Shown here one piece after another: positions 28,529-38,895 of a stretch of 64,000 nucleotides of DNA. The DNA is from RI-153 sp963721725. Its GTDB lineage: Bacteria > Chloroflexota > Anaerolineae > Caldilineales > Caldilineaceae. The notes beneath the pieces were generated by a model. It worked only from the letters and a program-made list of their open reading frames with translations. It had not been told where the DNA came from and did not search any database. Positions within the stretch are counted from its first letter, which is position 1. Each line of letters begins with the position of its first letter. The stretch spans positions 1-64,000 of the forward strand of contig CAVRLX010000013.1 of assembly GCA_963721725.1 (NCBI GenBank). Reading direction: 5' to 3'. Made by a program: the position numbers and the translations under genes.

Positions 28529-31327
28529 TTACGGCCGTGAAATGCGCGTGGCTGCCGGCGTCATGGGCGAGGGCGGCAAGAGACCGGCGCGCATGGTTTC
28601 GGCGTTGGTGATGGTGACAGTGCGCGTGGCCGTGCGGCTGACGTAGGGCGGAAGCGTATAGTCCGCCGGGTTGAGATAGGGCAGCGGGTCGGAGAAGCCG
28701 CCCCAGCCATCGGCCCGGTTGTAGGGAATGATGCGGATGCCAAAATGCAGGTGCGGCCCTGTGCTGGCTCCCGTATTCCCTGATGTGCCAATGGCCTGTC
28801 CGCGCGCAATGCTCTGCCCCACCCGCACCGAAACGTTGTTCATGTGGGCGTAGATCGATTCTCCCCAGGCATGGCGCAGCAGCACATAGTTCCCAAACCC
28901 CGTCAGATCGTTGGCAACCTGGGCCACTGCGCCATTTTCGGTTGCCAGCACGTCAACCCCAATCGGCATGGCAAAGTCAATCGCATTGTGTCCGCGCAGG
29001 GCAGCGCCATCATAGACGTACTGTCCATATAGCCCCGGACTTTCCCCAAAAAGCTGTGAGATCGACTGGCGACTGCGGAAGGGTGCGCCCAAATAGAGAT
29101 TCGTAGCCGGGGTGGGGATGGCTGTGCCGGGTAGTTTTGGCGGAAAAATCAGCAGATCGGTGCTGCTGGCGAGTTGTTGCGCTGCCCATCCGGTCACCGC
29201 TTCGCCGTTACCGGTTATGCCATTGACCAGCCACCAGATTAGACCATCCGCGTTTTGCGGTCCACTGCGTACAAACAGGCTTATCTTCGGCCAAAATCCC
29301 CCCAATACGTCGCCGGGCTGTTCGTTGAGATGGCCGGGCGCACGCCGCACGCGTACACTGGTAGCGGTGATAATCAGCTCGCCGATCTGAAAGGCATTTA
29401 CAGGCGCGGGCGTGGGATCGCCACTGGCCGGTCGCAACAAGATCGCGCCGCCTGGCGCAGTCTCCGCCATCCACCCGCGCTGTGTCCCTGTGCCAATCGG
29501 CGCAGCCACCAGCCACCACGTTAGACCGTCGTTGGCTTGCGGGCCGTCAATAATGCTCACGCGGGTATTGGCAGGCACATCGCCGATGACATCACTGGCC
29601 GGTCGGTTGACATAGCCTGCCGAGCGGCGCAGGCGCACGACGGTGGCGGTGACGGCGTCGCTGCCAGGACGCAACCCTGTGGAGGGTGGGGGGGGCGGTG
29701 GCACCTCGCCTACAGGCTCCAATAACATGACGCCAGCCGGCGTAGCTTCGGCCAGCCAACCGTTAATGGCGCGCCCTTCAAGCGTTGTTGTTATGCGCCA
29801 CCATGTTAACGAATCGGCCAAGCGCGGCCCTTCGGCAATGGAGACGCCGGCACCCTGGGGCAAAATGGCGACAACATCGCCAGCGGGTTTACCAACATAG
29901 CCCTGTGATTGGCGCACGTTGACCGAGGCCAGCGTGCGCGCGCCCTGACCCACCGCCAGCCCGCTTTGTACGGGCGAGGAGGCCGCTTCGATGAGCGGAA
30001 TATTACTGCCAGGGGCGGTGCTGGCGATCCAGCCTGAGGCGCTGCTGGTCACCACTTGCACATTCCACCAAGTCAGTCCGTCGTTCTGGCGCGGCGTGCC
30101 ATCGAGGACGCGCAACAGATCGGCAGGGGTGACACGCGCCACAATGTCACTGGCGGGCTGATTGACATAGCCCGGCGAGCGGCGCAGGTTGACAGTAGTG
30201 GTGGGGCGGGCATAATCACCCTGGTTAAAGGACTGGGCCATAGTCTCCTGCCATTGGTAGTTGGACTTGAGCGCTTCACGAAAATCGGATACGACGCCAC
30301 CCTTGCCAAAGATGTACCATTTGTCGAGTTGCGGCCAGCGATAGAGCAACAGGGCGCGGATCTGTTGGTTGCCGGGGCGTTGGTTCCAGGCGTTGATCTC
30401 GCTATAGGCCTGCTGCACCCAAGCGTTGTTGGCATCCTGCCACGGGGTATCCTGATTGCTTTCGGTAATATAGACAGGCCGTTGGCGCAAGGCAGCGGGA
30501 ATGGCCGCCATGAAATCCTGATAAGCGCGGAACTCGTATTGGCGATTCTGAAAAGGCGGGTTCATCTTGCGGTCGGCGCTGATCAGATTAGGGTCGGCGC
30601 CGTGGGTGTAGGTGTGCAGACTGATGCCGTCGCAACGGTCGCCCAGCAGGGCGAGAATGTCGGCAAAGTAGCGCACCCAATCGCCGGTTGGGTTGCCGGG
30701 ATACTGGGTTTGGTTGTTCCACGGGGCCACCGCGCCCACCAACACTTGATCGTCGGCGTGGCCCGGCACGCTTTGGATGGCGGCGCGGCAGAGGCGATAG
30801 CAACGGGCATAGAGATCCGGCGTGATCGTCTCGCCCAATTGATCGGCGCGCAGCGTCAACCGGCTCGCCACGGGGTTGAGCGCGCTGAAACGCAACGGTG
30901 ATCCATAGCCATAGGGATCGGCGTTGCGTGTGCCCGCTTCGGCGCTGCCCACGAGCGAGCGCAGCGCAGCCCCGGTGCTCGGATCTGCATAGGGGCGCTC
31001 GATGATGTAGTTCATCTCGTTGCCGATGATCCAAATGTTGCAGCCCTGGCTGGCGCGTACAAAGTTGGCACAGCGCGCCGCGAAGTTATTGTATTGGCTG
31101 CTGACGGGAATCGTGCCTTGCGGAAAGTAGCCGTGATTCAGGCGGCTGATAATGCCCAGGCCGCGGCTGCTCCACGGGCGATAGTCTGCGCCGCTGCGGT
31201 TGGCCGGATCTGCGCCCAGCGCTTCGGTAAAGAGCAGCCAGCCTGGCTTGCCCACGGAGAGCATCGCCTCTTCGCCGCCGGGGTCATGCAGACCGTAGAT
31301 ATAGGGAGGACCAAAGGATTTTGCCAT
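28529..31327 (-). CDS. Glycosidase-like / four SH3b repeats / M23 metallopeptidase fusion
   Basis: 932 residues. Part 1 (about 1-370) resembles a clan-A glycosidase barrel: IIGNEMNY with Glu104 and VYITESNQ with Glu289 match the acid/base and nucleophile positions. Part 2 (about 378-710) is four similar bacterial SH3 units, each with a VRxRxxxGY-like start, an NDGLTWW-like centre and a GW(I/L/M)A end; such units bind peptidoglycan or other wall glycans. Part 3 (about 765-870) is a LytM/M23 peptidase with its zinc ligands in place: His780 and Asp784 in GHNAIDF, then YAHM and HLHFG (His859, His861). No signal peptide or membrane segment is visible at the N-terminus (MAKSFGPPYIYGLHD). AGGAA lies 7 bases before ATG 31327. 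A wall-degrading or wall-remodelling role is inferred. Confidence 0.85.
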   Translation of the reverse strand: MAKSFGPPYIYGLHDPGGEEAMLSVGKPGWLLFTEALGADPANRSGADYRPWSSRGLGIISRLNHGYFPQGTIPVSSQYNNFAARCANFVRASQGCNIWIIGNEMNYIIERPYADPSTGAALRSLVGSAEAGTRNADPYGYGSPLRFSALNPVASRLTLRADQLGETITPDLYARCYRLCRAAIQSVPGHADDQVLVGAVAPWNNQTQYPGNPTGDWVRYFADILALLGDRCDGISLHTYTHGADPNLISADRKMNPPFQNRQYEFRAYQDFMAAIPAALRQRPVYITESNQDTPWQDANNAWVQQAYSEINAWNQRPGNQQIRALLLYRWPQLDKWYIFGKGGVVSDFREALKSNYQWQETMAQSFNQGDYARPTTTVNLRRSPGYVNQPASDIVARVTPADLLRVLDGTPRQNDGLTWWNVQVVTSSASGWIASTAPGSNIPLIEAASSPVQSGLAVGQGARTLASVNVRQSQGYVGKPAGDVVAILPQGAGVSIAEGPRLADSLTWWRITTTLEGRAINGWLAEATPAGVMLLEPVGEVPPPPPPSTGLRPGSDAVTATVVRLRRSAGYVNRPASDVIGDVPANTRVSIIDGPQANDGLTWWLVAAPIGTGTQRGWMAETAPGGAILLRPASGDPTPAPVNAFQIGELIITATSVRVRRAPGHLNEQPGDVLGGFWPKISLFVRSGPQNADGLIWWLVNGITGNGEAVTGWAAQQLASSTDLLIFPPKLPGTAIPTPATNLYLGAPFRSRQSISQLFGESPGLYGQYVYDGAALRGHNAIDFAMPIGVDVLATENGAVAQVANDLTGFGNYVLLRHAWGESIYAHMNNVSVRVGQSIARGQAIGTSGNTGASTGPHLHFGIRIIPYNRADGWGGFSDPLPYLNPADYTLPPYVSRTATRTVTITNAETMRAGLLPPSPMTPAATRISRP

Positions 31328-31352
31328 CAAAAGTTCCTGTGAGAAACGCTGT

Positions 31353-31416
31353 GGGGATTGGGTATGGGATATTAGGTATTGGGGGTCCGACGTAAATCTC
31401 TAATATCCAATCCCCC
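31353..31416. repeat. Stem-loop between amidohydrolase and peptidase fusion genes
   Basis: GGGGATTGG..ATATTAG pairs with CTAATAT..CCAATCCCC. The minus-strand amidohydrolase ends at 31420 and the next minus-strand gene starts at 31327, so the hairpin probably ends the upstream operon. It uses the same TATTGG wording as hairpins near 21750 and 35850. Confidence 0.6.
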
Positions 31417-31419
31417 TTT

Positions 31420-32223
31420 TTACCCCCAGCCCAGCAGTTGGGCCAGATTATCGCCCTTGACGCGTTCGCGCTCGGCGGGGCTGAAGTGGGCAAGGTGGAT
31501 GTCAACAATCTTGGGCGATCCACTGCCCCAGACCATGCGTTGCGGACCAAAGGCATTCGCTACCCAGCGAGTAAACGACAGCGCGCTTTCATAAAAGGGC
31601 GCATCATGGGCAAAGTGGCTGAGGCCGGAAAGTTTCATATAGACGTTGTCATACTGCGCCAAATCCAGCACATCGGCAAATTCCGGCGCTGTGCCCAGAT
31701 GCGGCTCGGCCAGATGATCAATAAGCACGGGTGTGGTTGGGTGGGCGCGGATCAGATCCACAATCTGGCGCGCATAGTTTGGGCCGATGTGCAGTTCCAC
31801 AATTAGCCCCAGATCCGCGGCGGTCTCCCACAAGGCCACGACGCCGGGTTCGGAAAAGCTCTCCAAATAGACCGACTTGCCCCGGTGTGCATGAAAACGG
31901 GTGGAAATGATCTTGGGTTCCTGTGCCACCAAATCGCGCAGTTTTTGCGGGGCGTCGGCATCTCTGGGGTAAAAGAGCGACGTGCCGCGAAAGCGATCCG
32001 GCTCTTTCGCCAGCACTTCCAAAATCAGCCGATGATCGTCGCCGTAGGGTTCGGGGTGGACGATCACCGCGCGGTCGATGCCCTGCTCTGCCATGTGGGC
32101 CAGATAGTCGGCCAGGGGATCGGCGGAAAGCATGGCAGCATTGGGCGCGTAGGCCGCCCGTGGGTGAAAGGGATAGCGGTCGGTATCACTGCTAAAAAGA
32201 TGGACATTCCATTCGATAATCAT
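31420..32223 (-). CDS. Amidohydrolase-2 family TIM-barrel hydrolase
   Basis: 267-residue COG3618-type amidohydrolase, a group that includes lactonases and decarboxylases. Seen motifs: IIEWNVHLFSSD where the usual metal motif is HxH, STRFHAHRG, IVELHIGPNYARQIVD, VLIDHLAEPHLG, and VWGSGSP where WGSDYP is usual. The Asp of the latter is thus replaced by Gly, and the first His-x-His is reduced to one His. The metal site may therefore be incomplete. It overlaps the preceding gene by ATGA, so it is the last gene of an operon with a YjhG-type dehydratase, which suggests a role on a sugar-acid lactone or a related ring. Confidence 0.8.
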   Translation of the reverse strand: MIIEWNVHLFSSDTDRYPFHPRAAYAPNAAMLSADPLADYLAHMAEQGIDRAVIVHPEPYGDDHRLILEVLAKEPDRFRGTSLFYPRDADAPQKLRDLVAQEPKIISTRFHAHRGKSVYLESFSEPGVVALWETAADLGLIVELHIGPNYARQIVDLIRAHPTTPVLIDHLAEPHLGTAPEFADVLDLAQYDNVYMKLSGLSHFAHDAPFYESALSFTRWVANAFGPQRMVWGSGSPKIVDIHLAHFSPAERERVKGDNLAQLLGWG

Positions 32224-32736
32224 GCGTCGCCTTCCATGAGATCGCGGCTGAGTAATAACGCTACGGGGGAGAGGGAACTAAGCGAATAGGTGTGGGCCTC
32301 CCGGATCTGCTTGCCGATTTTGGCGGCGTCGCGGGCGTAGTCGAAGGGGATGCCCAGCCCGCGCAGCACTGGCTCGGTGACGATGCCGCCACGGGTGTGC
32401 CAGGGATAAGGCTCGCCCATGTGGCCGCGGTGGGCAATCAGCATACAAAGCGGCACGTTATAGAGCATTGCCAGCGAGACAATGCCGTTGATCGCGCCCA
32501 GGAAGCCGTGGTTTTGCATGAGCAGCAAGTTGGGCGTCCCGGCAAAGTAGGCACCAGCGGCGACGCCCACGGCTTCTTCTTCTTTGGCAACCTCCACCAG
32601 CGTCATCTCCGGGTCGCTCTCCGCCATTTGCAATAGATAGACCAGCCACGTCTCGGGCAGCGCGGTGATGAAGCGGATGTTGGCGTCTTTGATGCCTTGA
32701 TAGAGCAGTTTCGAGTTAACACGCGGAGACGGTCAT
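32220..32736 (-). CDS. ThDP-enzyme PYR-domain protein, sulfopyruvate/phosphonopyruvate decarboxylase alpha-like (one frame break)
   Basis: About 170 residues resembling the alpha (PYR) subunit of ComDE-type decarboxylases. ITALPETWLVYLL, then VEVAKEEEAVGVAAGAYFAG with the ThDP-activating Glu, LLLMQNHGFLGAINGIVSL and MLYNVPLCMLIAHRG. A start ATG at 32736 overlaps the stop of the preceding gene (ATGA), but its frame closes after six codons. Removing one base near 32718 (TGTTAACTC) opens the frame through to 32220. The Mg/ThDP-binding PP-domain partner (GDGS motif) is not next to it. It also overlaps the amidohydrolase gene by ATGA. Confidence 0.75.
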
Positions 32737-33786
32737 GCCGCTTCTTTCTCTTTCAAGTAGGCCAGCACCTTTTCCAGCGTCACCTGCCAGACGGTTTCGG
32801 CCAGATAAGGGCGAAACCCCAGTTCGTTGTTGATGCGCAACATAGGTGCGTTGGAGTTGGCGTTGCCGGTGCGCACAAATTGCACAGCGGGCAACTCGGC
32901 GAGGATTTTCTCCAACATGGCAGCCTTGAGCCAGCGCCCCAATCGACGTCCGCGGAAGCGTTCGGCCACCCCGGTCAACCCCTGATTGGCGAATTGGGGC
33001 CGGTTGGGATGATAGAAAATTTCAGTTATGCCCGCCAGTTCACCGCTCTGCCGATGACACGCATAGATCGTCCACCGCTGTGTGTTGGTGGCACGCATAC
33101 GATCCCTCGTGTTCGCGGAGCAAGCGCCGCCGTGATGTGATGATCTTCTAGCTGTAGATCATCCAAGGGTACATCATTTTCGATTTCGTTAAAGAGCGCA
33201 ACCAGCGACTCTATGATCTCTTCCGCGTAATTTTCATCGGTAAAGACCAGATCGAAGTCATCTGTGGGGGCGTCTGCCAACCAACGGGAGACCAGATCCC
33301 GATCCAAATCCGCCATCACCAACTGATTTCTGCCGCTTTCCAGACCGCGGGTTGCCCCGATCCGCTCGGCAAAGCGTTCACCGGCGGGAATGCGGGCATT
33401 GGTGTCATTGATGATCGACGTGCGCTTGCGTTGCTGGGCCTCTTGCGCCAGCCAGCGCAGCAACGCTGTGCCGATACCCTGTCTGCGCAACGCAACGTTG
33501 ACGCCCAAATTCACAAAGAGCACATGGGGGTTATCGTCGCCGGACGGGTTAAATGCATCGGCACTCCCCACCACGCGACCATCTTCCAGGCGAGCCAGCA
33601 CAAAGCGCGCTTTGGCACTGTGCGGTATGGCGCGGATGCGCGCCATGAATTCATCCAATGGCACGGGTGGATCATCGGGCAGCCGCTCTGCCGCGCCACT
33701 GCTCTGCGTGGAGCATGAAACGCCGCCAGATCTTCATCGCTGACAGTGGCGGGATCGAATGGTGAAAGGGTCCATTGGTAAAGCAT
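32733..33786 (-). CDS. Tandem GNAT acetyltransferase (two frame breaks)
   Basis: Two GNAT domains in one protein, the arrangement seen in mycothiol-synthase-like proteins. Domain 1 carries VLFVNLGVNVALRRQGIGTALL (acetyl-CoA loop RRQGIG), and domain 2 carries GLTGVAERFRGRRLGRWLKAAML (loop RFRGRRLG) and NELGFRPYL. The coding sequence starts at ATG 33786 (MLYQWTLSPFDP, with GGAGAAGG upstream) and must change frame near 33710 and near 33095; each needs one additional base. About 350 residues after repair. It follows the dehydratase gene by 21 bases and overlaps the next gene by ATGA. The acceptor substrate is unknown. Confidence 0.78.
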
Positions 33787-33807
33787 AAACCTTCTCCTGT
33801 GTCCAAG

Positions 33808-35823
33808 TTAACGAGCGAGTATCGTACTCTTTTCCTCATTTTCCGCCAACGCGCGCTTGCCCGCTTCCAACAGTTCAATAATCCGATCCACGTCATAGAC
33901 GCAGCCGCCCCAGGTGCCGCCGCTGACATTTTGCAGCGCCGCCCACAGCCGCGTATCGTCGGGCAGGCGCGGATCGGGGGCCAACGAGGGATAGAAATCG
34001 CGCTGGTTTAAGATGTCAATGGCCTGCTCGGGCGAGAAGTACTCGTCGCCATGCCCCACCAGATCCACGGTGCCTTCCAGTTTTACCGTATCCACCACAA
34101 TCTGGATCAGGTCACCATCGCGCACCTTGCCAATCGGCCCTCCCGCCAGCGCTTCAGGCCCCATGTGGCCGATACACGCGCCGGTGCTGACGCCGCTAAA
34201 GCGGGCATCGGTGATCAGCGCCACTTCTTTGCCAAAGGGCAGATATTTCAGCGCCGAGGTGATCTGATAGGTCTCCTCCATGCCCGACCCGCTGGGGCCG
34301 CGCCCGATGATCGCCATAATGTCACCGGCTTTGATAGGACGCGCATGGTTGCCCTTGACGGCGGCGATGGCCTCGCGCTCGCTGGTGAAGACACGAGCCG
34401 GGCCGATTTTGCGGTAGACGCCATCTGCACCCACCATCGAGGGGTCAATCGCCGTGCTTTTGACCACCGATCCCTGGGGGGCCAGATTGCCCACGGGAAA
34501 GGTGACGGTGCTGGTGAGGCCGCGGGCTTTGGCCTTGGCCGGGTCCATGATCACGTTGTCGGGGTCGATGCCGTCCTGTTCTTGCAGCCGCGCCCGCACC
34601 ATCTGGCGGCGTTCGCTGCCTTCCCACTCGTCCAACATGTCGCCCAGCGAGACGCCATGCACAGTGAGGGCGTTAAGTTTCAACAGCCCCAGGCCGCGCA
34701 GATGCAACATGACTTCGGGCACGCCACCGGCCAAAAAGACCTGCACCGTGGGGTGTCCCACGGGGCCATTGGGCAGCACGTCTACCAGACGCGGCGTGTT
34801 GGCGTTAAGGTGATGCCAGTCGGCCACGGTGGGACGGGGCAGCCCGGCGGCATAGGCCACGGCGGGGATATGCAGCAGCAGGTTGGTGGACCCCCCAAAG
34901 GCGGCGTGGACCACCATGGCGTTGTGCAGCGCGTCGGCGGTGAGAATGTCGGCGTTGGTGATGCCCTGCTTTTCCATTGCCACCAGCGCCTGCGCCGAGC
35001 GGCGCGCCATCTCCAGCCAGATGGGCTGACCCGACGGAGCCAGAGCAGCGTGAATTAACGTCATCCCCAGCGCTTCGGCCACCACTTGACTGGTGGCGGC
35101 GGTCCCCAAGAACTGGCAGCCGCCGCCGGGCGACGCACAGGCGCGGCAGCCCAGTTCGGCGGCTTCTTCCATGCTGATCTCACCGTAGGCGAAGCGCGCG
35201 CCCACAGTCTGCACCTTACCGGCATCCTCGCCGTGGGTGGGCGACAAGGTGACACCACCGGGGACGAGGATCACGGGCATCTCGCGCTGAGCAGCCAGGG
35301 CCACCATCATGGCGGGCAACCCTTTGTCACAGGTCGCCACGCCCATCACCCCTTTGCGCGTGGGCAGCGAACGGATCAGGCGGCGCAGCACAATGGCGGC
35401 GTCGTTGCGATAGGGCAGGCTGTCGAACATGCCGGTTGTGCCCTGGGTGCGTCCGTCACACGGGTCGGTGACGAAACCGGCGAAGGGGATCGATTCAAGC
35501 TCGGTAAAAGTTTCGGCAGCGGCCTGCATGAGCAGCCCGACTTCCCAGTGGCCGGTGTGGTAGCCCAAGGCGATGGGCGAGCCATCTTCAGCGCGGATGC
35601 CGCCCTGGGTGCTCAGGATCAGAAACTCTTTGCGGCGCAGATGGCGCGGCTGCCAGCCCATGCCAGCGTCCTGGCTGAGGCCGAAGATGTCGCCGCTGGG
35701 GGCGTCGCGCAAAAAGTCTTCGTCCAGCGGCAGCACGCCAATCGGGCCGGTGGCGTGGGTGATGACGTCGTAGAGGCTGCGGTCGGCGGAATCGATGGGA
35801 ATATGGCCGTTCGGGTGTGGCAT
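33808..35823 (-). CDS. yjhG: Sugar-acid dehydratase of the IlvD/Edd family, YjhG/YagF type
   Basis: 671 residues that follow E. coli YjhG/YagF (D-xylonate dehydratase) closely: PSGDIFGLSQDAGMGW, SDPCDGRTQG-like TDPCDGRTQG, ATCDKGLPA, SPGGGCQFLGTA, HAAFGGSTNLLLHIPA, ARGLTSTVTFPVGN and DARFSGVSTGACIGH. The Cys residues in DPCDG, TCDKG and GCQFLG are the Fe-S cluster ligands of the family. The reaction is dehydration of D-xylonate (or another aldonate) to the 2-keto-3-deoxy acid. GAGGAGA lies before the ATG. It leads a tightly packed operon with the GNAT, PYR-domain and amidohydrolase genes. Confidence 0.92.
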   Translation of the reverse strand: MPHPNGHIPIDSADRSLYDVITHATGPIGVLPLDEDFLRDAPSGDIFGLSQDAGMGWQPRHLRRKEFLILSTQGGIRAEDGSPIALGYHTGHWEVGLLMQAAAETFTELESIPFAGFVTDPCDGRTQGTTGMFDSLPYRNDAAIVLRRLIRSLPTRKGVMGVATCDKGLPAMMVALAAQREMPVILVPGGVTLSPTHGEDAGKVQTVGARFAYGEISMEEAAELGCRACASPGGGCQFLGTAATSQVVAEALGMTLIHAALAPSGQPIWLEMARRSAQALVAMEKQGITNADILTADALHNAMVVHAAFGGSTNLLLHIPAVAYAAGLPRPTVADWHHLNANTPRLVDVLPNGPVGHPTVQVFLAGGVPEVMLHLRGLGLLKLNALTVHGVSLGDMLDEWEGSERRQMVRARLQEQDGIDPDNVIMDPAKAKARGLTSTVTFPVGNLAPQGSVVKSTAIDPSMVGADGVYRKIGPARVFTSEREAIAAVKGNHARPIKAGDIMAIIGRGPSGSGMEETYQITSALKYLPFGKEVALITDARFSGVSTGACIGHMGPEALAGGPIGKVRDGDLIQIVVDTVKLEGTVDLVGHGDEYFSPEQAIDILNQRDFYPSLAPDPRLPDDTRLWAALQNVSGGTWGGCVYDVDRIIELLEAGKRALAENEEKSTILAR

Positions 35824-35847
35824 TGGATCTCCTCAGGAGGCTATATG

Positions 35848-35911
35848 TATTGGATACTGGGGAATGGCGAGCGGGTAACGAATGATCAATACCCAATACC
35901 TAATCCCCAGT
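35848..35911. repeat. Imperfect stem-loop between M16 peptidase and dehydratase genes
   Basis: GGATACTGGGGA (35852-35863) pairs with TCCCCAGT (35904-35911), with further TATTGG/CCAATA pairing inside. It lies after the stop of the minus-strand M16 gene and before the dehydratase start, and probably separates the two transcripts. Confidence 0.55.
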
Positions 35912-35933
35912 CACTACACGGCTGATCTACAGT

Positions 35934-38775
35934 TTACGGTTCCATCGCCTCGGGATAGAGCACTACTTGAATGTAGCGATCCGGGCGCAGGATTTCCGTG
36001 GCGAGGGTTTGGAGTTCGTCGGCGCTGAGGGCGTTAACCTCTTCTGCAAACTCCAGCACCGTGCGCGGATCGGCTTCATTGTCCAGGGCGTAGTCGGCGA
36101 GGATGCCCAGCCAGAAGAAGTTGTCTTCCAGCGCTTCTTCACGGTTGCGCACAATCTGGGCTTTGGCTTTGCCCAGCAGCGATTCCGAGGGGCCGTTCTC
36201 TTTGATCTCCTCAATAATCGCAAACGTGGCATCCACCAATTCATCCACGCGGTTGGGATCGGTGACGAAGTAGATGGAGGCGTCGTAGTGGTTGTCGGGT
36301 TCGCCGCTGAGCGCCGCCGAAACCCCTGTGCCATAGACGCCGCCGCGCTTCTCGCGCAGTTCCTCGCGCAGCAAAATATCCAACATGCCTTCCAGCGCGC
36401 TCATGCGTAGCGTTGTGTCTGGGCTGCTCTCGGCGGGGCCGCTGAAGAGGATCTGCACAATGCTGCGCTCCTCCTGGCCTTTGTAAACGGCTTCCTCTAT
36501 CATGCCGTCTGGGCGATCCGGCGTGCGATCTTGCCAGCTTTCCGAGCCGGGCAAAGCGGGCAGTGTGCCCAAATAGATCTGGGCATACTCTTTGACCACG
36601 TCTACATCGAAATCACCCACAAAGATAAAAGTGAAATCATCGGCATCAGCGAAGCGTGCTTGGTAGATAGCCAGCGCACGCTCAGGATCGATGGATTCAA
36701 TATCGGCCACCGTGGGGGTGCGGAAGCGCACCGAGTCGCCATAGAGGATACGATTCAACGCATCTTGCAGCGCCGACGACGGGGTGAGATCTCGGTTACG
36801 CAGATAGGCGATGATTTCGCCCTGGAAGGTGTTCACCGCGGCCTCGTCAATGTGCGGGGCGGTGAAATAGAGATAGATTAACTGGAAAAGCGAGTCGAGT
36901 TCATCCGGCGGAGACGCCCCGCCCAAGGTATCAGTGAGGGTGTCGATGCTGGGCGAAACCACCACGCCTTTGCCTGTAAGCAGCCGGATAATCTCGTTGC
37001 GCGACAGATCCCCCAGCGCACTCTGCCCCACTAGATCGCCTGCAAAGGCAGCGTTGAGATAATCTGCATCCTCCACCAGCGATGTACCGCCAGGGCTGAC
37101 GGCTGCGAAGACTACCTGTTGGGTAAAGTCGGTGGGCTTCATAATCACGCGCACCCCGTTTGCCAGGGTAAGCTCGGTGATTTCCAGTTCCGGGATGGTG
37201 ATTTCGTTGACGATCTCGGCGGCGGCGGGGATGTCGGTCAGCAGTTCGTCGCTGCCTTCAATGTCCACATAGGGGTCAAGCGTTTGTGCCGAAACCGTCG
37301 CGATTACCTCAGCCAGATCGGCCTCGCTGGGCAAGGGGAGATCGGGCTTTTGCGGGGCGGTGACTATCACAAAGCGGTTGTCCTCGCCTACCAGCGAATC
37401 CACCAGCCGATTGACCTCGGTCAGGGAAATTTCCGGCAGCAGACCTTCGGCCAGTTGCACCTCAACCTCCATGCCAGGGATGGTTTCGCCTGTGAGGAAG
37501 TTGCGTAGATACTCGGCGGCATACGATTGGCTGTCGCGGTTGTCGCGGTTGTTGTACATGCGCCGATAGGAACTCAGCACAGCCTCTTTGGCGCGGTCCA
37601 GTTCTGATCGGGTAAAGCCATGCTGCCGGATGCGCTCGACCTCGGTCAAGACGCCTTCCATCCCAGAGAGGATATTTTCGTCCTGCACCTGCGCGCCAAT
37701 GTCGATGGTGTCCACAGATCGCACAAGATTGCCCTGTTGGTAATAGGCGTTGATAAAGGGCGAATCGGCCTCCCGGCTGATCTCTTGCAGGCGGAAATTA
37801 AAGAGATAATCGAAGACGAGATTGACCAGCAGATCGCGATAGTAGCCCACGGTGTCACCCTCGAAGGCTGCTTTTTTGTACGAAACCTCCACGGTGGTGA
37901 CGGGATGTTCGGGGTCGCTGACCACAAGATAGCGTGTGCCTGTGTGGTCGGGCACCGAGTAGCTGGGGCGCGGCAAGCGGCTCGGCGGGCACAGCCAGAC
38001 CGGCGAAGTGCTCTTCGATCTGGGCCACAACTTCATCCGGGTCAAAGTCGCCCACGGCAATCACCGCCATCAGATCCGGGCGATACCACGTTTCGTAAAA
38101 GCGACGCAGGGTCTCGGCGGGGGCGGTGCGGATGATCTCTAAATCGCCGATGGGCAGCCGTTCGGCATAGAGCGAATCTTGCAGCAACACGGGCAAAAGC
38201 TGATCACGGATGCGACCGCTGGCGGTTTTGTCGCGCACGCGCTCTTCTTCCACAATGATACCGCGCTCGGCGTCCACTTCTGCCGGATCGAGGGTGGCCT
38301 GGCTGGCCCAATCGTCCAAGACCTGAAACGCAGTCTTCACGATGTCGGCGTCATCGGTGGGGAAGCGTAGTTGATAGACCGTTTCGTCAAAGCTGGTATA
38401 GGCGTTGATGTCGGGGCCAAAGGTCATGCCGATGGTCTCGAAAAAGTTGATGAGCGCCTGTTCGGGGAAGTTTTCCGTGCCGTTAAAGAGCATGTGTTCC
38501 AGAAAATGGGCCAGCCCTTGCTGGTCGTCATCTTCCATCACCGAGCCAGCATTGATCGCCAGCCAGAGTTCGGCACGGTTGGCGGGTTCGCTGTTGCGGC
38601 GCACGTAATAGGTGAGTCCGTTGTCGAGCTTGCCATAGCGCAGGGTAGGATCGACCACCAGTTTGGTGTCGGGGGCAAGATCAATGGATGGACTGGGCAA
38701 CGCGGGCAAGAGCGACTGGCAGCCGCTCAACAAAAGTACAAAAACCAGGGTCAATAACCGTAAACGGTTGCGCAT
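35934..38775 (-). CDS. M16 (insulinase/PqqL-type) zinc peptidase, lipoprotein (one frame break)
   Basis: Signal peptide with lipobox LLLSGC (Cys 18-19 region), so it is membrane-anchored outside the cytoplasm. The inverted zinc motif HFLEH is at 90-94, and the distant zinc-ligand Glu lies in ERGIIVEEERVRD. The usual second, inactive M16 half follows (from TIPELEITELTLANGVRV). The frame breaks near 37975. Removing one C from GCGCCCCAGC joins PLAAP to SYSVPDHTGTRYLV, giving about 947 residues, the PqqL size. GTAGGAGAT precedes ATG 38775. Likely role: degradation of peptides at the cell surface. Confidence 0.9.
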
Positions 38776-38895
38776 AAGGATCTCCTACGGTTGGCAGGCT
38801 GTGTCAACAAAGGCTATCCACCCTTGCTGATAGAAGGTGGGGGCGGTGAGGATCATCTGTTGCCATTATGCTTGAAAATCACGAATATCGCAATC

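Noticed and set aside
30056..30901. 281-codon plus-strand open frame opposite the peptidase fusion
   Set aside because: Mirror of the minus-strand coding sequence; no start signal and no family features.
34051..35925. Two long plus-strand open frames opposite the dehydratase gene
   Set aside because: Gly/His-rich antisense shadows of a highly conserved gene.
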